Below, piece after piece: positions 1-9,317 of a stretch of 27,537 nucleotides of DNA. The notes under the pieces are model-generated. The model made no database searches and had not been told where the DNA came from. It saw only the letters and a program-made list of their open reading frames with translations. The position numbers and the translations under genes were made by a program. Source of the DNA: Chara braunii (Eukaryota; Streptophyta; Charophyceae; Charales; Characeae); assembly GCA_003427395.1 (NCBI GenBank), contig BFEA01000941.1:333586-361122 (forward strand), in the 5' to 3' direction. Each line of letters begins with the position of its first letter. Position 1 is the stretch's first letter.

Positions 1-1427
1 GATTGTGGTTGAGTCACCCGATCGTGCTGTTGGCACCGCTCCTCGTCGGTAGGCTGTTGTTGCGGTGAGTGGGTGACTACTGCTGTGTTCTCGCGGATTG
101 CTGCTGTGGGTGGACTGATGTTGGGCACCATGGCACAGAGGCTGGATGGGCTACTGTGCCTTCTGGAGGGTTGCGGAGCGATGGTTGTGCGGACTACTAA
201 CTGATACCCTCTCACTGCACAGTCGGTGTATTTCGGATCNTAGATTGTGGACTATTGGTGAGTTCTGTGGCCAAGAGACTGTGGTAGCAGGCCACTGAGT
301 TACCTTGAAAGGCTGCTGGATCATCTGCTGGTGCGGTGGCCGCCGTGCGTCTAAGATGCTGATTGCTGATGATTGCCCAAGGTTGTTGCGGATTACTGCG
401 AACTGCAACATACTACACGTGCCACAGTGGCATTGCCATCTAGGCACAGGCAAGAGCTACGATTATTGACGGTGGGAACCTGCTGCGGTATACCAGGCTC
501 GAGCTGCAGGTCCCTGGATGTGGATTGCTTAAACCTTTGCTACAAGCTAGGGGACACTGCCGCTACTGCCGCTACTGCGGACTGAGCACGAGTTACCGTT
601 GCCTGTTGCACATGGACGTGGACTACCACTGCAGGCAGTCGACTGCTGATTGACCGTTGCTGGCTGCGGCGGCACGCTGCGGCGTACTGTTGCAAACTAG
701 GACCGCTGCTGCTGACAACTGTTGCGGTTACTGGTAATCGCCATCTGAGGCTGCGCATATGGACTGTTGCAGGCTAGTGTGCGGCCGTGGTCAGGTTAGG
801 GAAGGGTGCTGGGACTCAAACGAGGGATTGAGCTTAGGAAGGGGGAGTGGTGTTGCGGTCGACGGAGGGCAGTCAGGGGGCTGTTGAGACTACATCCGAC
901 CAAGGGTTGACTGTTTGCTGCTGCGATTTTCTTGGGCACCATTGCGGGGCCCTCAGGAGATTCCAGACTTCAAGGCCCTCTCATTGTGAGTGGAGTGCAC
1001 CGACCTTGGATCTCGAGAGTCTAGCCTTTCTACTTCTACCCTTCTTAATCTCAGTCTAGTCTATGTTACGAGAGGAAGGCGGCAGGTGGGATTGCAACCC
1101 GTAGGTCCGCGCCAAGGCCTCTGTGGGAGGTTTCCATACCAATTGCGGGAGCTCTGCCGGAACCTAGGCGGGGTTCTGGAGGCAGGGAACTTCAGGTATA
1201 TCCTCGTCTGACGCGTGTGATCCCTGCCCCTATTTCTTATCCTTGGGTATCTGAGTATGTACATGTAAGGATACTACTTTTGTTTTGTTATGTATGCCAA
1301 AATATGTTTTGCAGGAGGCTAAATGAACAAGTACGTATGAGGGGTCAGATAATTCTTGAGTGAAGTCGAGCAGAATGAACTGGGGGAAGGTGGGATGAAG
1401 TTGTATTGCTTGGTTTGACCGGGTCAA
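1..1427. other. CTG/TGC-rich region without a recognisable gene
   Basis: This stretch is rich in recurring, degenerate motifs such as CTGTTGCGG, GCCGCTACTG and ACTGCTG, densest at about 390-780. It looks like an old, diverged minisatellite or simple-sequence-derived DNA. The open frames are short (at most about 100 codons), occur on both strands, and resemble no protein family I know. A pattern resembling an intron (CAG/GTATAT near 1196 and TTTTGCAG ending near 1312) is present, but nothing supports flanking exons. One ambiguous base lies at 240. Confidence 0.3.
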
Positions 1428-2712
1428 CCCAAGGCTGAGCTCCCCTAAGTTGGTGTGGGCTCAGTGCTATGTTTTATTCATGTTTGTTGTTCTGCTTGTA
1501 TGGGTTTGAGGGTTGGGCCTATCCTAAGTTGGACGGACCAGTCGCTGTTTTTTTATGGGGTTTCTGAACAGGAGGATGAGCACCCTAAGTTGGGAGGTCT
1601 CAGAATCCTGGTGTTTCTTTTGTGGGTGGCTGAAAACAGAGTTGGGAACACTCTAGGTTGTGTGGACTTAGTTTTGTGTGTGTTTTTTTCGGAGGGGAAC
1701 ACAGGCATGAGGCTGAGCGTACCCTTAAGTTAGGGCGGCTCAATCATAAGCCATGAACATTAAGGTTAATCAAAGTATAGAATTTGGATATATACTATAT
1801 GAACTTATACTCTGGCAGACCGGGCACCCTAAGTTGGGAAAGCCAGTCAGTAAGTCAGGTAGAACAAGACGAGGAGAAAAGTGATGAAAAATATAACGAA
1901 GGTAACCTGGGCAGGCTGAGCGTACCCTTAAGTTAGGGTGGCTCGGTCCTATGCTCGTAATAAGACAAAGGATCAGCAAGTTAGTATAAATTTGTTTTAT
2001 TTTCCCTTCTAAACACAAAGCAGGGTTGGATGTCTCCCTAAGTTGGGTAGGTCTGATCCTCTGCCTAATAAGAGAGAAACACGTATAGTCTGTGCATGTA
2101 TCAATGGTTGTTTTTATATGATTATCGTTACAGAGGCTAAGCGTACCCTTAAGTTAGGGCGGCTTAGTCACACGTCGTTGTACTTNTTCAGANAGTTTCT
2201 GTCTTATGTAACTATAATTGTCTAGGCCAGCTAGGCATACCCGTAAGTTATGGCGGTCTGGTGATAGGCTCTTGTCGTTGATGTGATGTAGGTTGGACGT
2301 ACCCTTAAGTTAGGGTGGTCTGACCATTCGTCGTTCGTACTTGTCTGTAGGTTAGACGTACCCTTAAGTTAGGGCNGTCTGACCATTCGTCGTTCGTGCT
2401 TGTTCTAGGCAGGTTAGGCACACCCCTAAGTTGGGGCAGCCTAATCCTGTGCCCTATGTGACTTTGTGTAAAGCTGGCTAGACATACCCTTAAGTTAGGG
2501 CAGTCTAGTCTTATGCCTCATGTCGTCAGTTCAAACAGAAGCCAGGCGTACCCTTAAGTTAGGGTTGTCTGGTCATATGTTTTATGACTAGAGTCTATGT
2601 GGAGTTGGGCACACCCTTAAGTTAGGGCAGTCCAGTTGTGCGTACTCCTACTGTTTACTTAGGCAGGTTGGACATACCCTTAAGTTAGGGCCTTGTCTGA
2701 TCCTATGCCATA
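1428..2712 (+). repeat. Tandem array of 17 covarying hairpin units
   Basis: Seventeen copies of an inverted-repeat unit of about 36-45 bases are spaced 54-111 bases apart. The TAAGTT loop starts at 1446, 1525, 1586, 1654, 1726, 1830, 1929, 2039, 2150, 2244, 2306, 2365, 2427, 2491, 2545, 2618 and 2681. The loop is invariant in 16 copies; the copy at 1654 reads TAGGTT. The loop is closed by an inner stem, CCCT/AGGG in nine copies and CCC/GGG, CCCC/GGGG or TCC/GGA in others. A 2-3 base internal loop and an outer stem of about 8 pairs follow. Outer arms differ between copies but stay complementary, for example GGCTAAGC/GCTTAGTC at 2150, GGTTAGGC/GCCTAATC at 2427 and GGCTAGAC/GTCTAGTC at 2491. Some copies add an outer GGCA/TGCC pairing (2427, 2681). 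Spacers are less conserved. Ambiguous bases occur at 2186, 2193 and 2376. Confidence 0.9.
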
Positions 2713-3064
2713 AGTGAGGGGGCCTACAAAGGGAAGAACCGAAAGACCTAATGAACTACTTGGACGAATTGATGTGCGACTGTGAGAGATGCATATGTAT
2801 GTATGCTCGTGGGCTCTCACTTGGGGTGTCTTTTCGATAGGTTAGTTGCTTTAGATGCTCGCCAAGTGTTGGAGTCATAGGTAGGTCAGATGGATGTTGG
2901 GAGGGAAAACTTGGGATGAGGATAGGACTGACCTTGCTAGGAGTTAGGCCCAATGCTAGCCCACGGTCTCATCTAGAGATCGTATTGGCTGTCATTTGAG
3001 TATGAATCGCCAGGTAGATGTTAGACGTTAGTCCCAAGTATAGTTGCATTGTCTTTCTGCTTTT
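2713..3064. other. Unannotated spacer
   Basis: I see no hairpin copies, coding homology or repeats here. The sequence after the last hairpin unit is ordinary mixed-composition DNA. Only short open frames occur, without family resemblance. Confidence 0.4.
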
Positions 3065-3240
3065 TCTGCTTCGTATAAATCTTGGCAGGCTCCTGTTCCT
3101 ACGGGAAGCGCTGCCGAAATTTTTACAAATCTGAAAAAGTTAGTAATTTTTTGGGCTCTTAGAAATTCTGAAAAGGCACTTTTCCTACGGGAAGCGCTGC
3201 CGAAATTTCGTGAAATTTGGGGAGTTAGAATATTTTTCAG
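3065..3240 (+). repeat. 86-bp imperfect tandem duplication with UACG-loop hairpins
   Basis: A 27-base block is repeated exactly at 3096-3122 and 3182-3208, an offset of 86 bases. The flanks on both sides also resemble each other (AGGC before the block, GTTAG then a T-rich run after it), so the whole 86-base unit seems duplicated. Each block contains TTCCTACGGGAA, which can fold as a 4-bp stem closed on a UACG (UNCG-class) tetraloop, followed by the palindrome AGCGCT. A TATAAAT string lies just upstream at 3074-3080. Whether the block is transcribed is unknown. Confidence 0.7.
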
Positions 3241-3321
3241 TTAGGAGTTACTTAGCAGATCCCAACTGATTAGAGGAGGTGTTCAACTAATTTGTACTAG
3301 TAGAGGAGCTAGAGTACGACT

Positions 3322-3490
3322 AAGGGGAATGATCTCCCCTTGGCACAGACGTAAGTAGTACTCTTCGTTGGCCTGTACTGTGATGCAGGTTGTTATGCTA
3401 TCACTTGAGAGCCTGATCTGATCAGGCTATTCCTTCAGAGAGATTATTCCTCTGTTATCACTGATAACAGGTCGGTTGCCGATTTGTCGG
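3322..3490. repeat. Cluster of short perfect inverted repeats
   Basis: Several short hairpins follow one another. At 3322-3341, AAGGGGA and TCCCCTT flank a 6-base loop. At 3410-3428, two 9-base arms (AGCCTGATC and GATCAGGCT) are separated by one base. At 3436-3454, CAGAG and CTCTG are separated by nine bases. At 3452-3470, CTGTTATC and GATAACAG are separated by three bases. At 3479-3490, CCGA and TCGG are separated by four bases. The third and fourth overlap and could form alternative structures. There is no coding homology nearby. Confidence 0.6.
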
Positions 3491-5110
3491 TCTTCGACTC
3501 AACCCCAATTCACCCTCAATACTCAGCCTAAAGAGGTTTTAGCCCTGGTGATGTTATTTGTTTTGTTAAGGTTTCACCCAGACTTTTATTGAATGGTCAT
3601 TTAACAGAAGTACTGAGTACTTAATTATGGTTGGTTGGCTGGAGGTTGGGGCTTGCATGGCTAAAGCACAGGGTATGAGTGGGGAGGTTGGTTGGAGTTG
3701 ACCCCGTGTAGTGCGTGGATCTTTGTTTGATAATGTGATGTGATTGCAGGTATGTATGGAAGAGTCTCGATTGATCCATGCTGAGTGGTATTGCGTGGAT
3801 TTAGATGGGCAAACCACACAACTGTCGTGAGAGTGAACTACCCCACAACCTTTGTGTTTGAGTAAGAGTGTTTTATCCTTGTTCTGCTGAGGTGATGAGC
3901 TAGGTAGGCGTGCGTTCAGGTAACCCCTACAGGGATAATCTCGACGACGTCCTCTCTGATAATATTGAGAGTATTTGTATCCTTTCCTTGTTAGGGTTTA
4001 TTTCGGTGGAACGATAAAGTTCCGGGCGGAAGGGTTAGCATGTCGCTGGTGATGCGCCAGACAACTCACCACCACTCTAAATTCCTTCCTGACCTAGGGG
4101 CCGTCTTACCCTGCACCCTTTAGGGCAACCCTCGAAGTTATCAAGGGCCGCGAGGCTACGGGTACACCAGATTACCCCATCAGCGCGAATAATTGCGAAT
4201 GCCCGCATGGCTGGTTGTCATGAGGAGGCCATGCGTTCGCTCGACTCTTATACGGAAACCCAGCGCGCGACGCCTATCTGGTCCTGTTGCGTAAAAGTAT
4301 GGGTCGAATATTGAAGTTACCAGGAGTTGTGGTGTTGTGGCGTTGTTTGTGGCGGTCGTTCTGTGTGTGTTTCTGTATATTATGAGTGGGTAAGTATGAG
4401 TATCGTGGTGTAGCGCGTGGTGAGAGTAGTGCGTCCTAGTCGACCGACGCCGAGTCGAGTTTGGGATTTCAGCCCCCTAGTACGGCGATACGCGTACGGG
4501 TTCGATCTTTGGGCATTCGACCGCGCGTAACCCTCTATGCTACAGCGAACGAGAAACGCCCTCGGCTGGGCCACCTCTGCAATTGCATACGAAAAGCTTT
4601 CGCATGTGGTTCAGTAGCTCGGCAGGGATACACCCACCTAAGGGATGGTGTCAGATCCCGCAGGTGGAGGTAGCGGTGCCTCGCGTGACTCTGTCCTGTC
4701 ATAGGGACTTGTGAGAGGTACGACTGACGCACTCGGCCGGAGCGGCAATCGCTCTCCGCGACAAGTCCTGCATAATCCTGCGTGACGCGGCCGGGAGGGT
4801 CCCCGTGTGGGACCAATGCGCTCGACCGATGGCGCCACCGGTCGAGTACAACCCAGGTTAAGTGCAGGCTAATGATCTAAGCAAAACGACAAAAAGTTAT
4901 AGGAGGGTTGTATATAACGTCATAATAAGACTGAGTCATATGGTATAAGATTAAAGGTTGTATAAAGGACGCGAATGATTAATGGTGGAGCGGGTAGCGA
5001 AACTTAAAGGTGGAATGGTCAAGAAGGACGTAGGGCAGATCCTCTAAATTTGACGAACTGCTTACCGATCTATCCCTTGTTACTCCTGTCAGGTTGGTTA
5101 GCAAAAAGAG
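3491..5110. other. Non-coding region upstream of the Ty3/gypsy gag
   Basis: No protein family is recognisable here. The part from about 4000 to 4860 is GC-richer and holds several small inverted repeats, including a near-perfect one at about 4586-4606. It may include the 5' leader or remains of a 5' LTR of the element that begins at 5117. I could not match it to the sequence after pol, and I found no convincing primer-binding site. The GGTTCGATC string at about 4499 resembles a tRNA B box but has no matching tRNA fold. Confidence 0.35.
4911..4917 (+). promoter_or_regulatory. Possible TATA box upstream of gag
   Basis: TATATAA lies about 200 bases before the gag ATG in an AT-rich stretch, and a second string, TATAAAG, follows about 50 bases later. 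The distance suits a retroelement or gene promoter, but no second copy is available for comparison, so the call is weak. Confidence 0.25.
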
Positions 5111-5116
5111 GTGAAG

Positions 5117-6496
5117 ATGCCGAACGCTGATGAAATCGAGCGTGGCCCGGCCGCTACGCTAGAGGATTTCGTCAAGGCACTCGAGAAAAGGGAGTTGGCA
5201 CGACTTCAAGTGTCGAAAGTTAACATCTTCCATTTTAATGGGGACAGAGTATCCGAGTGGCTGGAACTGCTGGAGCAGGTTACGGCCGAGGTGCCTGAGG
5301 CAGATAAATTCAAGTTCCTACCCAGGTACGTCTCGTGGGAAACTCGGCCCGAGGTAATGAAGGTGGCTGCTGGAGCAGGAGGAGACTGGGCTAAGTTCAA
5401 GGCAGAAATGCAGAGGCGGTTCAAGTTAGGGGATGGCTTGTTAACGAAGACAGATTTGGAGATGTTACAACGGGACGAGTTCTCCACGGTGGGAGCTTTC
5501 GCAACGACATTTGAGAAGATGGCCAAGAAAGTCCCCGGATTGGCGAAAGAAGAACAATGTGCCACTTTCCAGGGGCACTTCAAGAATTGGGAGGCCTCGT
5601 CGCTAACCAAGAAGGCTGCGCCAGGAAAGAAGCTCACTTGGGCCGCTATAAACGAGGACGTAATGGAAGGAGAGCTGGACCAAGTAGACATCTTCCAAAT
5701 GCGACAGGCTAGGAAGAAAAGAAAGGCCTTGGACGCCACGACAAGCAGCGGGCGAGAGTTTAAGAAACTAATAGAAGATGCAGTGGCCTAGCTCGGTGCA
5801 GAGGAGGCAAAAAGAAAAACTATGGCGGCACCACAGACCCAAGGTAAAGCAAAAAAAGGGGTGGTGCAGGAGGAAGAAGAAGAGGACGAGGAAGAGGAGC
5901 CGGAGCCACAAAAGTTGACAAAGGCTCAAAGGAGAGCAAGGAATCTGGCTCAAGGGGGGCAAGGCTCAGGGAAGGGCCAGGTCCCACAAGCGGTAGCCAT
6001 GCCGCCCCCTTAGTCACCTAGTCAAGCTGCACGAGCACACTGTGGGCCATGGCCAGGTTGCAGACCCTCAAGTCATTGGCATGGGCACTGTTCACACGCC
6101 CCATGGCCAATGAGTGGGCCTCATGGGTCATGTGTCGACCCGCAGATAAGCACAGCTTCTTGCGGCTGCCCGAGACCCCAAGCTCAGCAGGTGAGCCACC
6201 CAAACCCTCCGCCTAACCAACCTCAGCAGTCAGCCCCACAAGGATCGCAAGGCAACCGAGGTGGTGGACGTGGTCAGAATCAAGGATGGGGACGAGGGCG
6301 AGGGAATGGTGGCCGAGGAGGAAATGTCAGGGGTAATGGTGGTGGTAACGCTGCAGGCCGGGGAAACGAGGGTTGGACGACATCCAGGAGTCAAGGCGGT
6401 CAAGAGGGTGGAGGAGGTGCTGGCAGGGGGAGAGTAGACTGGAGAAATGCCATTTGTTGGCATTGTGGGCAAAAAGGCCACACTATTAAGTTCTGC
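5117..6496 (+). pseudogene. gag: Gag with CCHC zinc knuckle, interrupted
   Basis: Gag forms the particle and packages element RNA. I use the ATG at 5117; the frame also opens at a GTG six bases earlier, but ATG is the usual eukaryotic start. The N-terminal ~225 residues are helical and charged, as in retrotransposon capsid regions. TAG codons interrupt at 5789-5791 and 6011-6013, yet the same frame stays open on either side. A very acidic Glu-rich run (about 5867-5910), a Gln/Pro-rich linker and a Gly/Arg-rich segment (about 6250-6440) precede a C-x2-C-x4-H-x4-C knuckle at 6455-6496. A 150-bp insertion sits inside the linker. Both stops could derive from CAG by a single C-to-T change. Confidence 0.8.
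6023..6184 (+). mobile_element. 150-bp in-frame insertion in gag with 6-bp flanking duplication
   Basis: CAAGCT occurs at 6023-6028 and again at 6179-6184, exactly 156 bases (52 codons) apart. The sequence before the first copy and after the second reads as a continuous Ser/Gln/Pro-rich gag linker. The 150 bases between encode an unlike stretch rich in His, Cys and Trp, and contain GGCCATGGCC and related CATGGCC strings. This fits a short insertion with a target-site duplication that kept the reading frame. No terminal inverted repeats are evident, so the class of insertion is unknown. Confidence 0.5.
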
Positions 6497-8314
6497 CACG
6501 TCAGGAGGAACGACGAGGACAAAGGTTTAATTAGCACCAACTATGATGGAGACATGTACGACAAGTGGGGTTACCACCTTGACCCGAAGATTCTAGGCGG
6601 TACGAGAAAGGAAGCCATGCGGAAGGCTGAGGCCGGTGAGCCACCCGCACCACCAGCCATGTTTCGGATATGGCAGGAGAAAGAGGTTTGTAGTGACGTC
6701 AGGGTGGAGGAGGTAGGAGAGAACGCAGAGGTGGAGCAAGAAAGGAAGGCCGACACTACTAAGGCAGAACCGATCATAGTAGAGTCCGACGATGAGATTG
6801 AGGAATATTGCTGGAACAGGCCGCTGCGTGCTGAGACAGGGGAAGATTGTTGGAGGACGGCCCGACAAATGATGGAAAGAATGGAAGACTTAATAGCTAA
6901 AGTCGGGAGGTACCAACAGAAGTTGGCCGATATATGTGATGAGGTCAGGGAATGGAAAGGTAAGGAGTCATTGGTATATCTCTACGATCTTGGTCCAGGG
7001 TCGCAGGGAGGATCTGGCAACATACCAAATGTCACGACTTCGGGCCCGACGCCAAGGTCCGGGATGACTTATAGGCCACCCTCCAGGACGGGGAGGGCGC
7101 CACATGCGGTCAGGACGAGGGCTAAAGGGCCGGTGAGTCCCGGAGAACCGGCCAAGGATGTTCCTGAACCAAGTGGAGAGAAAGAGGTAGTGGACGTTCC
7201 AGAAGGGGAGGATAACAAAGATGATAGGTTAAGGAAGGAAGAGGATGAGAAGGCTGAACAGCGAGCCAAAAAGAGAGGTGCCAAGTCGGACATAGACAAG
7301 GCACAGGAAGTAAAGAAGAAAAGGTATGCGGTCCGCGTAGAGGAAGGGTTCGACGTAGAAGAGATAATGGACAGGATTCTCGAAGGTCATAACCATCTTA
7401 TGAACCTGAGGGATGTCCTGGCCTCAGCGCCCAGGCTCAGGAATGAGCTAAGGGCGCGACTATCCAGGAAGATGGTGGCCAGCGTGCGGTTAGGGACTAT
7501 AATCCCTAAGGAGGCTGAGTGGGCCGAGACAGGCACGAAAATGGACTGGAAGTCAGTAGCCTGTGGGTGCCTCTATGTGGTGGTAAAAGGGAAGACGTGC
7601 ACAGCAATGGTGGATAGCGGCTCAAAAATGAACCTCATAAAGGAGGTAGATGCAGTGCGTCTAGGGATGGAGGTAGATCGCTCCGACAACGGGGTTCTGA
7701 TGGGAGCAAACAGTCGGTCGATCTTCATAGGGACCGCATCGTGTGTGATTCTAGAGATTGGGAAGGTAAAAGTAAGAAGTTGTTTCTTCGTGATGCCTGA
7801 TTTGGACCACCCTATCCTACTGGGTACGTCGTTCCTAAGTCGGACAAAGACGGTCATTCTCAACAAACATGACGGGACTATGTTCCTCGCCCTGTGTGAC
7901 CCCGTGTGTGGGAATTACGAGGTCATCACTTGCAAGAACACAGGACCCAAGAGCGTAAGGAACCGGCCCAACCCCGGTTCATTCACAATTGAAGAGTCAG
8001 AAGAAGGAAGGCTAGGGATTGAAGCCAGCAAGTATGAGGAGGTAAGAGAGTCAGAGGCGCTGACCCTAAGTTTGGCAAACATAGGCGATGCTATGGATAT
8101 AGTATCGACCTATGGGATGACGGACCCTGAGGCTGTGGAGGCCTTGAGAGAGAAGATAGTGGAGCAAATGGGTGCAGGAGAGATGGAATTGGTATATCAA
8201 ACATCTGGTCAGACAGGTGGAGAGAGTGGAGCACAACCCCAAAGCGCAACTCGACCTTTTTTAGGGGTGGGCTCAAGCAGGGCGCCCATGCCCCGTTCCC
8301 GTACTCGTTACTGA
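6497..8314 (+). pseudogene. pro: Gag-protease C-terminal part with retropepsin domain
   Basis: This continues the gag frame without a stop. After a charged, Lys/Glu-rich linker of roughly 350 residues comes an aspartic protease domain. The catalytic Asp-Ser-Gly is at 7613-7621 (Asp-Ser-Gly replaces the common Asp-Thr-Gly), and a flap-like region follows. A hydrophobic Ile-Leu-Leu-Gly motif at about 7815-7830 closes the fold. Retropepsins of this type cleave the gag-pol polyprotein. The frame ends at TGA 8312-8314, 50 bases after the pol frame opens. This part carries no internal stop, but upstream stops in gag would prevent normal expression. Confidence 0.85.
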
Positions 8315-9317
8315 AGAACAGGAAGTATACTACGAGCGGGAGCAAGAGTCGATACGGCAGATGCGAGAAAGGGCAGAAAGTGGACCATGCCGTATCAATG
8401 TCAAGACAGGGAAGGCGCTGATCATAGGGGAGCCTGGCTTTCTTACGGTGCAGGCGGAGAAACTTGTCATGGACACCATAAGAGGAAGGCATGCTGCATA
8501 TGCCTTCAGTGATGATGAGAGAGGCTGACTGGACGTGGATATTATCCCAATGATTAGGATACATACCGTACCCCATGAACCATGGAACTTGCGAGGTGCG
8601 CGGCATCCTAACCCCGCTGACGAAGAGAAGGTGGTCAACTACCTTGATGGGAAGATCCGCACTCATGTGGCAGATTACTCGAGCGGACCGTATGCGTCCC
8701 CATGGTTTTGTTTTGTCAAACCCAATGGGACACTGAGGTGGGTACAGGATTTACAGCGCCTGAATGCTGTGACGGTGAGGGACACAGGTGGTCTCCCCAA
8801 CGCTGATGCGCTTTCGGAGGCATGCGCTGGGAGGGCCATCATATCCCTCATTGACTTGTATTCAGGCTACGATCAGTTCCCTGTATACCCGTCGGACCGG
8901 CCTATGACAGCCATGCATACCCCTCGAGGGCTGATCCACATGAACGTCGCACCGCAGGGGTGGACGAATGCGGTCGCTATGGTCCAGCGGCACATGGTGA
9001 GGGCGATGCAGCCCATACGTCCTCACATCACGCAGCCTTACATTGATGATCTGGCTGTGAAAGGGCCCAAAGAGAAGGATGAGCAGGAGGTGATGCCAGG
9101 AATCAAGCGCTTTGTGTGGGATCATGTGCAAGACTTGTGCAAGGTCCTGGATCTCTTGGAGGAGCATAACCTCACTGCCAGTGGGCCAAAATCGAGGAAC
9201 TGCATGAGTGGTGCCACTATCTTAGGATTTGTGTGCGACGAGAGGGGTCGTCGACCAGATACTTAGAAGAGTAACAAGATTCTCGAATGGCCAACACCGT
9301 TCCAGATTATCACGGAG
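8265..9317 (+). pseudogene. pol: Reverse transcriptase domain of pol, interrupted
   Basis: The pol frame opens just after a TAG at 8262 and overlaps the protease frame. It encodes a Ty3/gypsy reverse transcriptase that copies element RNA into DNA. The first catalytic Asp, in a Leu-Ile-Asp-Leu-Tyr-Ser-Gly-Tyr context, is at 8853. The Tyr-Ile-Asp-Asp box is at 9039-9050. The Pro-Gln-Gly-Trp-Thr-Asn-Ala motif lies between them. All three catalytic aspartates are kept. Premature TGA (8526-8528) and TAG (9264-9266) codons interrupt the frame. The TGA fits loss of CGA by CpG deamination. Confidence 0.9.

Noticed and set aside
1196-1313. Intron-like donor and acceptor pair
   Set aside because: There is no coding similarity on either side, and such pairs are common by chance.
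1442-2690. Telomere-like CCCTAA strings in the hairpin array
   Set aside because: They are part of the hairpin inner stem and loop, are spaced 54-111 bases apart, and are not tandem heptamers.
1428-2712. CRISPR-like array
   Set aside because: Repeats vary in sequence, spacing is irregular, and the surrounding sequence is eukaryotic retroelement DNA with no cas genes.
4490-4510. tRNA B-box-like GGTTCGATC
   Set aside because: No A box, acceptor stem or cloverleaf can be formed around it. The same holds for GGTTCGAAC near 23982.
4930-4955. Initiator-tRNA primer-binding site at TGGTATAAGATT
   Set aside because: It matches only the first few bases of the usual TGGTATCAGAGC and no LTR end precedes it.
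5206-5739. 177-codon minus-strand frame opposite gag
   Set aside because: It is the antisense shadow of a recognisable gag region and has no family resemblance of its own.
8091-8666. 191-codon minus-strand frame opposite the protease/RT junction
   Set aside because: The plus strand carries clear retroelement coding sequence here, so the minus frame is a shadow.
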